Source: Desulfobacteraceae bacterium
GTDB lineage: Bacteria > Desulfobacterota > Desulfobacteria > Desulfobacterales > Desulfococcaceae
Direction of reading: 5' to 3'
Assembly (NCBI GenBank): GCA_011390755.1
Contig: JAABRU010000015.1
Span: 1-59,340 of the forward strand
Length of the DNA: 59,340 nucleotides
Shown here: piece after piece, positions 11,511-19,623 of the stretch
How positions within the stretch are numbered: position 1 is the first letter of the stretch
Layout: every line of letters begins with the position of its first letter
The notes under the pieces: model-generated
The model's input: the letters and a program-made list of their open reading frames with translations, nothing else
The model's database searches: none
Told to the model about the DNA's origin: nothing
Program-made: the position numbers and the translations under genes

Positions 11511-11738
11511 CCTGTACGAAAACCTCCGGAAAAGATTTTTGAACCCGGTGGAAGTAAGGGCGCAAAACACCTGAAAACAGGTTTTCGGATAGGCTCTAAT
11601 GCTTTGTCAACATTAAAATGACGGGTGACATTATCTGCCGGGGCGTACTGCACAGGCCCGCCCGGCGCAGAGCCGGGGCCTGTGCAGTACGCCCCGGCAT
11701 GAGTAGTTTAACCCGTCATTTTAACCTTGACAAAGCAC
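11511..11738. repeat. R6 and R4 elements side by side, R4 carrying hairpin d
   Basis: R6 (11511-11597) ends in GGTTTTCGGATAGGCTCT. It is followed at once by R4 (11600-11738): TGCTTTGTCAA on the left, TTGACAAAGCA on the right, second-level arms ATGACGGGT/ACCCGTCAT, and a central type-d palindrome (GGCGTACTGCACAGGCCC and complement). R4 is bounded by CTAA on both sides, a possible 4-bp target duplication. No coding sequence. Confidence 0.7.
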
Positions 11739-11742
11739 TAAG

Positions 11743-12230
11743 TTAAGACTCCACCCCTGAGGGCAATGCAGCCGCCTTAAGGTCGGAGGAGTGTCAGGCT
11801 TACAGTTTTACATGCTGAAATTATTTAAAAAAAATATGCCAAACTGTAAGTTTGGCACTCCGGTTTTTCTTAAGGCAGCAGTATTGGGGCAGGGCAGGGT
11901 GAAAACGCTGTTCATTACAAAGTTTTGCTTTTATCCCTTCCACAGGGGGGATTTTCAGCATATTTGACCCGTTACCATTTCTTATTTTGCGTCCCAACCA
12001 GAACACCTGTTATATTAATACCCCTTCCCGCTATCCACGTCAATGCATTACCTTAAGGGGGCAATGATTTTTCCGGAATCCTGAACATCCGGAGTCCCGA
12101 ACCGAAGGTTTGGGACACGGAAACAGGGCAGAAAATCTTCAGTCCGGCACTCTGAAAAGCCCGGTCAAAATTCTGTTTCACTTCATTTTGGCAGTCCTCC
12201 GTCCTTACTTCAATGCCATTTACAGCATTT
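11743..12230. repeat. Nested R1/type-b block plus a second R1
   Basis: A type-b segment (GACTCCACCCCTGAGGG before 11764; GGGCAGGGCAGGGTGAAAAC after 11886) is split by a 123-bp R1 element with a type-a interior (11764-11886, arms CAATGCAGCCGCCTTAAG and CTTAAGGCAGCAGTATTG). A degenerate R1 follows at about 12041-12229 (CAATGCATTACCTTAAG to about CAATGCCATTTACAGCATT). I see no gene in the stretch. Confidence 0.6.
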
Positions 12231-12246
12231 CCCACCGTAGCGGAAT

Positions 12247-12459
12247 TCAGTCAAAATCGGAGACAGGGGCGATATTTTCCGGGGGAAACCCGTCTGACAT
12301 CAGTTTTTCCGCTGTTTCCAGAACGAGTGATTTATCTGCGTCTTTTCCGATAATAAGCATATCATCCGGGTCCGGATTCTGCAGCAGATGCAGCGGCACT
12401 GAATCCGGATTCGGAGATAAAAAACCTTCATGCACCTGAACAGACAGTCTGTTATTCAT
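12247..12459 (-). CDS. Small hypothetical protein
   Basis: A 70-residue acidic, soluble protein. It is preceded by a very good ribosome binding site (AGAGGAGG, six bases before ATG 12459), which is the main reason to accept it. No membrane segment or cysteine pattern is seen. The C-terminal half (DDMLIIGKDADKSLVLETA) could form a beta-alpha unit. I do not recognise the family. Confidence 0.5.
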   Translation of the reverse strand: MNNRLSVQVHEGFLSPNPDSVPLHLLQNPDPDDMLIIGKDADKSLVLETAEKLMSDGFPPENIAPVSDFD

Positions 12460-12492
12460 TCTGTCCTCCTCTGAGATGATAAATTCAGCAGC

Positions 12493-12905
12493 TTAGGCGA
12501 TTTCCGAATATGAATGTACCGTCTCACAGACGGAAAGTCTGTGAGCGGGACTGTCATTTGCCGGACACTGCCAAACTTTCCGTTCGGCACTCCTTTGGTA
12601 TTATCTTTTTCGGAAATCACCTTAGAACCTATCCGAAAACCTTTGAAACCGTTTTTTAAACCCGGTAAAAGTTTGCCGGAAAAAAAGATTATCGGATAAA
12701 TAAATCAGACTTTATATGAAAGTCTTAAGGGACTCGGCAAAAAATAAATCCGCTGAAACTGTCTGACAGAAAAAGGCAGCCACCCGTTTATTCTCTGCTG
12801 CCGGGATTAACCGGGGGAATTATCTTTTTCCGGGTCCCTAACTGTAACAAGGGTTTAAAACCCGTGCTGCTGTTCTGTACGCACGGTTTTCAAAACCGTG
12901 CTACA
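12493..12905. repeat. Chain of palindromic repeats (type a, R6, R7)
   Basis: 12493-12625 is a type-a hairpin (GCCAAACTTTCCGTTCGGCA) between arms TTAGGCGATTTCCGAA and TTCGGAAATCACCTTAG. 12628-12699 is R6 (CCTATCCGAAAACC). 12726-12840 is R7, 115 bp, with TAAGGGACTCGGCAA and CCGGGTCCCTA ends. 12850-12905 is a GGGTTTAAAACCC / GGTTTTCAAAACC hairpin. They abut with almost no spacer. No ORF is credible here. Confidence 0.65.
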
Positions 12906-12975
12906 TCTTTCATGCTTTATTATGAGTGATTACTCATTACCGTTTATCGGAAATTAAAAAAAGACAGAAAAACTT

Positions 12976-13042
12976 ACCGCAAAGACGCAGAGAACGCAAA
13001 GATGTAAAGTTTTTTTCTTTGCGTTCTCTGTGTCTTTGCGGT
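12976..13042. repeat. Long hairpin upstream of the ATPase gene
   Basis: ACCGCAAAGACGCAGAGAAC is mirrored by GTTCTCTGTGTCTTTGCGGT, arms of about 26 bases around an A/T-rich loop. It lies about 115 bases before the next start codon. Confidence 0.7.
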
Positions 13043-13157
13043 GAAAACCTTATTGCCGATAATGCTTATTGTAAACTTCCGGAAATGCACTTATAATGTG
13101 AACAGGAAGACCGGATGTTTTTTACGCAAGGCAGGAAAATAAGCGGAAGGTGATAAA

Positions 13158-14744
13158 ATGAGAAAATTTTTTTCATACGGCCCTGTTGACAGGGATATGC
13201 ATTTCTATGCGCCGCGGGAGGAACTCATAGCCGAAGCATGGAACCATGCGGTGGGGGAGAATCCGGACAAAGGCGGGCATTATATCACGGTCTGGGCACC
13301 CCGTCAGGCCGGGAAAAGCTGGATCATGCAGCAGATTCTCTGGAAACTGCAGAAGGATGATCGCTTTGATGTGCTCAAGCTCAATCTGGAGCATCTGAAA
13401 ACGGTAGAGGATACGGGCGAAATAATCCGGGCAGTTGCGGACGAGATTATTCAGTCTCTGAATCTGAAAAATATATCTGTCGGCAATCTCTCAGAATTTG
13501 AACAGGTTTTTCTGAAAGGAATTTTGGAAAAGCCGCTGATTCTCATCATGGACGAATTTGATGCCCTGAGCGAGGAAGCCATCCGCGGATTTGCCGGAGC
13601 TTTCCGCAATATTCATAACCGCAGAAGAGATGATCCCAATCCTTCGGCAGAAAAAAAATACCTGCTTCACGGAGTGGCCCTGATCGGTGTGCGCAGTGTG
13701 CTGGGAATTGAAAATGTCAAAGGTTCCCCTTTCAATGTGCAGCGCAGTCTGCATATTCCCAATCTGACATTTGAAGAAGTGGAAGAAATGTTCCGCTGGT
13801 ATGAGCGGGAAAGCGGGCAGAAGGTGGAACAGGAGGTCATTGAACGGCTTTTTTACGAAACACGGGGACAGCCCGGCCTGACCGGCTGGTTCGGGGAACT
13901 GCTCACGGAAAGCTATAATGAAAAACCCGATGCCCCCATCACCATGAAATATTTTGAATTTGTATATATGATGGGAACCCAGGCCCTGCCCAATGTCAAT
14001 ATCCTCAACATCATCAGCAAGGCACGTCAGGAACCTTACCGGGAACTGGTACTGCAACTGTTCAGAACCAATAAAAAAATTCCCTTTAAATACGACAGAC
14101 CGGGACTGAATTATTTATACATGAACGGTGTAATTTCCCGGGAACAGAGCGGAAACGGACTTTTTGTCCGTTTTTCCAGTCCCTTTGTGCAGAAACGTCT
14201 GTTCAATTATTTTGCTGACGAACTTTTTGACGATACCGGTAAACTGTACGAACCTTTTGAGGATCTTTCGGATGTATATACAGAGGAAGGATTGAATATC
14301 CGCAATCTGATGCGACGGCACCAGGAACATACCCGGAAAAACCGGGACTGGCTGCTGCGGGATGTTCCCAGACGCAAAGATCTGCGACCTTTTGAGGCTG
14401 TATTTCATTTCAGCCTTTACCGCTTTCTCTGCGATTTTCTGGGCACGGGTAAAGCGCAGGTTTTTCCGGAGTTTCCCACCGGCAACGGAAAGGTGGATCT
14501 GCTCATCCGTTTTCAGGAAAAACGGTATGCTGTCGAAGTCAAATCCTATACGGATGAAGCCGGATACCGGGAATCCCTGAAACAGGCCGCCGGCTACGGA
14601 AGTCAATTGCAACTTTCCGAAATTCATCTGGTATTTTTTGTGGAATCCGTGGATGATGCCAACCGGGAAAAATATGAAAAGGACTGGACAGATGCGGAAA
14701 GCAATGTCACTGTGAAACCGGTTTTTGTGGAAACCGGGAACTGA
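13158..14744 (+). CDS. AAA-like ATPase with C-terminal PD-(D/E)xK nuclease-like domain
   Basis: 528 residues. The Walker A motif is APRQAGKSW (about residues 49-57) and the Walker B motif is LILIMDEFDAL (about 131-141). The middle part is helical, with winged-helix character after QALPNVNILNII. The C-terminal domain carries NGKVDLLIRF followed by YAVEVKSY, the D...E-x-K core of PD-(D/E)xK nucleases. Proteins of this architecture occur in many copies in filamentous and magnetotactic Desulfobacterota genomes, and a mobile-element or defence role is often supposed but unproven. GGAAGGTG precedes the ATG. A broken IS1 begins eight bases downstream. Confidence 0.75.
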   Translation: MRKFFSYGPVDRDMHFYAPREELIAEAWNHAVGENPDKGGHYITVWAPRQAGKSWIMQQILWKLQKDDRFDVLKLNLEHLKTVEDTGEIIRAVADEIIQSLNLKNISVGNLSEFEQVFLKGILEKPLILIMDEFDALSEEAIRGFAGAFRNIHNRRRDDPNPSAEKKYLLHGVALIGVRSVLGIENVKGSPFNVQRSLHIPNLTFEEVEEMFRWYERESGQKVEQEVIERLFYETRGQPGLTGWFGELLTESYNEKPDAPITMKYFEFVYMMGTQALPNVNILNIISKARQEPYRELVLQLFRTNKKIPFKYDRPGLNYLYMNGVISREQSGNGLFVRFSSPFVQKRLFNYFADELFDDTGKLYEPFEDLSDVYTEEGLNIRNLMRRHQEHTRKNRDWLLRDVPRRKDLRPFEAVFHFSLYRFLCDFLGTGKAQVFPEFPTGNGKVDLLIRFQEKRYAVEVKSYTDEAGYRESLKQAAGYGSQLQLSEIHLVFFVESVDDANREKYEKDWTDAESNVTVKPVFVETGN

Positions 14745-14751
14745 GCTCAAC

Positions 14752-15480
14752 ATGCAAAAACACTTATGTGATACAGAAAAAATGGCCGTGTTCCGTAAAA
14801 ATGCGGAAGCGGGAATATACGGAAAAACGGACAAACCGGAGCCGGTGCGCAGAAATACCACTGTAAAGACTGCAATTTTTACGGAACACTTGTCACGCAG
14901 GAGAAAAAACAGAAAGAAAAAGAAAGTCTTATAGAGAACCTTCTCTGTGAACGGGTATCTCAGCGCGGAATCGCCCGTTTGCTTTCTGTCAGTCGTAACA
15001 GGATTTGTTCTTTCATTAAAAAAAAGAAACACCTGAACCTGGTTCCGGAATTGTGAAAACAGATGAACGGCCGGTGATTGAAATGAATGAAATGTGGTCA
15101 TTTGTCGGTTCAAAAGGTGATAAAGTATGGATTTGGCCTGCAATAAACCGTAATACCCGGCAGATTGCCGGTGCTGCTTTCGGGGACAGGTCATGTGAGA
15201 CCTGTCTTGCTTTACGGAAATCTCTTCCGCCTGATTACAGAAAACATGCTGTTATTTATACAGATTATTGGGAGCATATAAAAAAGCCCTCCCTTCAAAA
15301 CGACTGCGGCAGGTCGGGAAAGAGAGCGGAGAAACAGCACATATTGAATTTTTTAACAATACATTACGTCAGCGATGCACCTGCGTGGTGCGGAAAACCC
15401 TCTCGTTCAGCAAAAGCCGGGATATGCACGAAAAACGCATAAAAATGCTTATAAATCATTATAATAAAAGTTTATTTTGA
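14752..15480 (+). pseudogene. IS1-family transposase, degenerate
   Basis: Pieces in different frames together give an IS1-type InsA/InsB. A zinc-ribbon part has AGAQKYHCKDCNFYGTL, then a helix-turn-helix ERVSQRGIARLLSVSRNRI, then a stop at about 15053. The DDE part continues with NEMWSFVGSKGDKVW and VIYTDYWE. After a frame change near 15267 it reads ETAHIEFFNNTLRQRC and MHEKRIKMLINHYNK. At least two frame disruptions and a stop mean it is inactive. No terminal inverted repeats were identified. It abuts the ATPase gene. Confidence 0.8.
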
Positions 15481-15580
15481 TATGTTGTGTCAGTCAAAAA
15501 AGAACCACTACCTGTGTATCAATGCGAACCTTATGATTTTTTGCCAGTGGTTCAAATCTGTTGATAAATCTGATTTCTTA

Positions 15581-15646
15581 CTGCAGGGGCGTATTGCATA
15601 CGCCCGGAATGAGCTGCTTCGGGGCGTATGCAATACGCCCCTGCAG
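15581..15646. repeat. Type-d hairpin
   Basis: CTGCAGGGGCGTATTGCATA is mirrored by TATGCAATACGCCCCTGCAG with a short loop. This is the type-d palindrome, also found inside R4 at 11.65 kb and, decayed, at 27.25 kb. It lies between the IS1 remnant and the zinc-finger gene on the opposite strand and may act as a terminator. Confidence 0.75.
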
Positions 15647-15660
15647 AAAAATCAACGGAT

Positions 15661-15858
15661 TTACCCCGCTAGCGATTTTTTATCGGAATGCTTATTTCCC
15701 GTGTTTTTTTCAGATAATTCCTGATGATGACTTCCGCTTTGCTCCCCGCAGAAATCATAGCAGACATCGCAGAGCGTAAGTCCGTCTTCCGTGATTAGTT
15801 TGTTCACATCATTATAATTTTTTCCGCATAAAGCGCAATAGAGTATATCATGCGACAT
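15661..15858 (-). CDS. Stand-alone ClpX-type zinc-finger miniprotein
   Basis: 65 residues. CALCGKNYNDVNKLI followed by GLTLCDVCYDFC reproduces the C4 zinc-binding N-domain of ClpX (CxxC...CxxC with the KLI core), but there is no AAA domain. The C-terminal 20 residues are polar and probably disordered. In ClpX this domain dimerises and binds adaptors or substrates, so a free copy could compete with or modulate ClpXP; that is inference. AAAAAGGAGGT lies just before ATG 15858. An R8 element is inserted 30 bases upstream of the start. Confidence 0.65.
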   Translation of the reverse strand: MSHDILYCALCGKNYNDVNKLITEDGLTLCDVCYDFCGEQSGSHHQELSEKNTGNKHSDKKSLAG

Positions 15859-15894
15859 GCCTTACCTCCTTTTTAAAAAAAATCCGGAAATATT

Positions 15895-16031
15895 TGATTG
15901 TGTCCTGTGATAATTGAAAAGACCCTGCGTCCGTCTGTTAATGCACTGATTCTGAAACGGATCGGATAATTTTCTGAATCATTTGCAAAAGCCCGGCGGA
16001 TAAGGCTTTTCAGTCAGGGCAGGACACTAAT
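15895..16031. mobile_element. R8 MITE, copy B (137 bp)
   Basis: Identical over 137 bp to the element at 728-864, in opposite orientation. It is flanked by a different perfect 7-bp target duplication, AAATATT, at 15888-15894 and 16032-16038. The ends are TGATTGTGTCCTG and CAGGACACTAAT. Lack of any divergence suggests recent movement. It sits directly upstream of the zinc-finger gene's ribosome binding site and may influence its promoter. Confidence 0.9.
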
Positions 16032-16099
16032 AAATATTGGGGAATGGGTATAAAACAACCTGCCCGTTTTCTATTCCCGCGTCATTGCAAACCGCCTGT

Positions 16100-16373
16100 C
16101 AATGTCATTGACGTAAACAAAAAATCCCTCCCCCGGCGGGACAATGCGCTTGCCTTAAGGCCGGAGGAGTGTCAGACTTACCGTTTGAAATGCTGAAATT
16201 ATTTAGAAAAAGGTCTGGCAAACCCTAAGTTTGGCACTCCGGTTTTTCTTACGTCAGTAGCATTGCCCCTCAGGGGAGGGGCAGGGGGAGGGTGAAAAGG
16301 GGCTTTCATTACAGTCCCCTGCTGCTCCCTCCCGCCGGGGGAGGGGAATATTCTGCTTACGTCAATGACATTG
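16100..16373. repeat. R1/type-b element split by a second R1/type-a element
   Basis: The outer R1 arms are CAATGTCATTGACGTAA (from 16100) and CTTACGTCAATGACATTG (ending 16373), around type-b C-rich/G-rich hairpins. Inside the left hairpin sits a complete 124-bp R1 (16142-16265; arms CAATGCGCTTGCCTTAAG and CTTACGTCAGTAGCATTG) with a type-a interior. The rest of the gap to 16737 has no recognisable gene; a short frame at 16292-16585 is mostly repeat. Confidence 0.75.
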
Positions 16374-16737
16374 GTATCCATTTTTTAACTGCTTCTGCAT
16401 ATTCTCAGAAAAGCAGGAAAAGGGAAAGAAAAATCTTGACCCTGCAGCAGGATTCATTCTATTCCGATGTATTACACTTCCAAATTAACTTTCCGGTAAA
16501 TAATCTGCCTGTCCAAAGGGCGAAACAGGGTTCGCCCATGCATGTTCCGAATTATCTGCGGTTCGGACAAAGGGGAGCGGTCTGAACCGGGATTCGTCTG
16601 ATTACTCTGACTGTTTTAATCAGACACATCAGGGTTCAGGCAGATGGCAGGGAATTTTGTCCGGGACGTACTTCGGCAGATTCGTCTGGTTTGTCTGAAC
16701 GGTGCAGAATCAGAATTCCGGATTTTTGGCAGGAGCA

Positions 16738-17871
16738 TCATGTCTGAATGTGAATGATATCCCTTTCGGGCTGGTGGGGAAATCCGTTCAGGGTGGATAT
16801 TTCATCCTTGTCCCTGGCAAAGGTGGGCGGACTTTGCATATAGTGACCGATCAGACGGCTGACGGCCAGAAGGGAGAGCATATGGGTGCGTTCATATCCG
16901 TGGGAGCCGTCCACACCGAAACCCACCAGAGCCGTGCGGGTATCGTTTCCGGCTTCAATGGCCGATGCCGAATCACTGCGGTAATACCGGAACACATCCC
17001 GGCTGTATTCAATGCCCTGTTCCCGGCAGATCCCGATGAGTTTGCGGGTCAGATGATAGTCAAAAGGCCCGGCCGCGTCCATCATGCCGATGGTTACGCC
17101 GAATTCCCAGGAATACTGCCCGGGGGCCACGGTGGCATTATCCAGCACCACCATTTCCCCTACATCCCCGTAAAGCATGGCCGAGGCTCCGATGCCCACT
17201 TCTTCGGCAATGGTGAAAAGCAGATGGCAGGGAACCGGAAGACAGAGACTGCCGTCCGCAATGGAACGGATCACCGCCAGAACAATGGAAACACCTGCCT
17301 TGTCGTCCAGATGCCGGGCATTGATAAAACCGGTGCCGGTGATCTCCGGTGCGGCATCCACGGCCACAAAATCTCCCACATTGAAACCGGCATGGATAAG
17401 ATCCAGGCGGGTGCGGCAGCGTTCATCAATGCGTATTTCCGTATTTTCCCAGTTTACGGGCTGGCTGTCTATTTCATCACCGTAGGTATGCCCCGATGCT
17501 TTCAGGGGAAGAATTGTGCCCCGGCAGGGTCTTTTTTCGGTAAATACGGTGACCCGCGCACCTTCGGCAAAACGGGCAGACCAGGTCCCCACCGGCAAAA
17601 TTCCCAACCGTCCGTTTTCTTTTAAATCCCTGACCATGGCCCCCAGAGTGTCCAGGTGAACCGCAACGGCACGGGCAAAGGTTTTTTCCCGGCCAGGCAA
17701 TGTGGCGCGGATGGCCCCCCTGCGGGTGACATCAAAGGGAATACCGAATTTTTCCAGTTCCCTGCCCACAAAATGGACAATCTGATCGGTATATCCTGCG
17801 GGACTGGGAATGTTGAGCAGGGAAATCAGGGTTTTGCATAGATATTCTTCGTCAATGTGCAGTTTGTTCAT
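16738..17871 (-). CDS. M42-type aminopeptidase linked to NAGGN osmolyte genes
   Basis: 377 residues starting at ATG 17871, preceded by GGAGAG. Two-metal peptidase motifs are HLDTLGAM, NARHLDDKAGVS, IAEEVGIGASA and the closing His in GSHGYERTHM. In genomes with N-acetylglutaminylglutamine amide synthesis, an M42-like peptidase commonly completes the cluster and is annotated as the osmoprotectant NAGGN system peptidase; its exact reaction is not settled. Its start lies within the last 20 bases of the synthetase gene, so the pair is co-translated. Confidence 0.85.
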   Translation of the reverse strand: MNKLHIDEEYLCKTLISLLNIPSPAGYTDQIVHFVGRELEKFGIPFDVTRRGAIRATLPGREKTFARAVAVHLDTLGAMVRDLKENGRLGILPVGTWSARFAEGARVTVFTEKRPCRGTILPLKASGHTYGDEIDSQPVNWENTEIRIDERCRTRLDLIHAGFNVGDFVAVDAAPEITGTGFINARHLDDKAGVSIVLAVIRSIADGSLCLPVPCHLLFTIAEEVGIGASAMLYGDVGEMVVLDNATVAPGQYSWEFGVTIGMMDAAGPFDYHLTRKLIGICREQGIEYSRDVFRYYRSDSASAIEAGNDTRTALVGFGVDGSHGYERTHMLSLLAVSRLIGHYMQSPPTFARDKDEISTLNGFPHQPERDIIHIQT

Positions 17872-19600
17872 GAAACTCTCCTGTGATGGTCCGGGGGAAT
17901 AAGAGATCAATAAAACGTTCTGCTGTGGGCTGGGGTTCATGGTTTGCAAGACCGGGGCGTTCATTGGCCTCGATAACAGCATATTCCGGGCCGCCGATAT
18001 CCGGGACAATGAAATCCAGACCCGTCACCGGAATATCCAGGGCTTTGGCCGCCCGCTCCGCGGCTTCCGAAAGCCGGGGATGCAACTGGGCCGTAACATC
18101 ATGAATGGTTCCCCCGGTATGCAGATTGGCGGTTTTGCGCACCTGCAGTCCGATTCCCGGCGGCAGTACCGAATCCATGGTATATCCTTCCAGTTCCACG
18201 CAGCGGCGGGTTTCCGCATCCAGAGGGACACTGCTTTCCCCGCCCGTGGCCGCTTTTCTGCGCCGGTTATATTTTTCAATGAGTTCTGTTACGGAATGTG
18301 TGCCGGTTCCCACAATCTGCGGGGCTTTCCGCACGGCTGCGGCCACGGTTTTGAAGTCAATGACAATAATGCGCAGGTCTTCTCCCTGCACATATTCTTC
18401 CACAATATAATCCCGGCATTCTCTCTGCGCCAGGGCAATGGCATGATCCAGATCTTTGTCTGTGCGCAGATCCACACTGATGCCGTCTCCCTGCTCTCCT
18501 CTTGCAGGCTTGACCACCCAGCTTTTTCCTTCTTCCGCCTGCGGTTTTTCATTGATATACTGCTGCGGAACCCGCAAACCTTCTGATTTCAGCAGGCGAT
18601 GGGTCACCCGTTTGTCGTCGCAGCGGCTCATGGCAATGGCCGAGGTCAGCTCCGTCAGGGATTCCCGGCAGATAACAGAACGTCCGCCCGACTGCAGGCG
18701 GAAATATCCGTATTCCGCATCCAGCACTTCCACACTGATGCCCCGCCGCCGGGCTTCGTCTGTCAGCAGCCGGGCATAGGGATTCAGTTTTTCTTCCATC
18801 AGGGGCGCGGTATAAAGTTTTTCATTGATGGGATTTTTTCTTTTGATGCAGAAAACCGGCACCCGCTGAAAACCGATTTTTTCATACAGACGGATGGCTT
18901 CCGTATTATCGTGCATGACCGAGAGATCCGTATAATCCCGGCCCCGTGTAAAATAATGCTCCAGCAGATGACGCACCAGGGCCTCGCCCACACCCGGCGC
19001 GTTGCTCTGGGGATCCACGGCCAGACACCAGAGACTGCTGCCCTTTTCCGCATCCTGAAAGGCTTCTGCATGATCCACACCGGTAACGGTTCCGATAATC
19101 TGCCGATCCGGCAGGCTTTCCGCAATGAAATAGGTGCGCAGTTTTGTGGCGTGACCGGTCAGCAGAAAATCCGGATCACAGCGGACCATTCCCCGTGCCG
19201 CATACAGGCGGTTGACGGCCCGCGCATCTTCCTCACAGAGCAGTCTGCGGATATTAAATGCCTGGGACTGCCGGGAATCGGGCCGGTAGCTGTGTACCCA
19301 CATGCGGTAGGTATGGGAAGGATCCAGAAAAAGTTCATTGGGTGCCATGGACAGCAGCACATGGGGATCACGGATATAAAAAGCAATATCCCGGCGTTTT
19401 TCTTCTTCCGCGCGGATGGCTTTGGCCAGTTTTTCATTATTTTTAAATGTCTGCCCGAAAATCAGACGTCCCCATCCCATATCCACACTTACATTTTCTT
19501 TCATTTTTTCCGAATCCGGCCCGAAACGCCGCTGCCAGCTGCTGACCGAAGCTCCGGATTTCCGATCCAGACGGTATTGCATATGATGATGTTTTCCCAT
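17852..19600 (-). CDS. ngg: N-acetylglutaminylglutamine synthetase
   Basis: 582 residues from ATG 19600 (MGKHHHMQYR), chosen because ACAGGAG lies six bases upstream; an ATG at 19621 is the alternative. Domain 1 (about 100-275) is a GNAT acetyltransferase (LAVDPQSNAPGVGEALVRHLL; NTEAIRLYEKIGF). Domain 2 (about 290-575) is an ATP-grasp ligase (WVVKPARGEQGDGISVD; ENMVQ-like IVEEYVQGEDLRIIVID; FIVPD and VIEANERPGLANHEP). The fusion matches the enzyme that acetylates and ligates two glutamines. The product is amidated by the neighbouring amidotransferase. Confidence 0.9.
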   Translation of the reverse strand: MGKHHHMQYRLDRKSGASVSSWQRRFGPDSEKMKENVSVDMGWGRLIFGQTFKNNEKLAKAIRAEEEKRRDIAFYIRDPHVLLSMAPNELFLDPSHTYRMWVHSYRPDSRQSQAFNIRRLLCEEDARAVNRLYAARGMVRCDPDFLLTGHATKLRTYFIAESLPDRQIIGTVTGVDHAEAFQDAEKGSSLWCLAVDPQSNAPGVGEALVRHLLEHYFTRGRDYTDLSVMHDNTEAIRLYEKIGFQRVPVFCIKRKNPINEKLYTAPLMEEKLNPYARLLTDEARRRGISVEVLDAEYGYFRLQSGGRSVICRESLTELTSAIAMSRCDDKRVTHRLLKSEGLRVPQQYINEKPQAEEGKSWVVKPARGEQGDGISVDLRTDKDLDHAIALAQRECRDYIVEEYVQGEDLRIIVIDFKTVAAAVRKAPQIVGTGTHSVTELIEKYNRRRKAATGGESSVPLDAETRRCVELEGYTMDSVLPPGIGLQVRKTANLHTGGTIHDVTAQLHPRLSEAAERAAKALDIPVTGLDFIVPDIGGPEYAVIEANERPGLANHEPQPTAERFIDLLFPRTITGEFHEQTAH

Positions 19601-19623
19601 ATTTTTCTCCTGTTCAGACATGC

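Noticed and set aside
14752-15480. Active IS1 with programmed frameshift
   Set aside because: Beyond the single InsA/InsB shift there is a second frame break and no terminal repeats were found; treated as degenerate.
16292-16585. 97-codon rightward ORF in the 16 kb gap
   Set aside because: First third is type-b repeat; no ribosome site and no recognisable fold.
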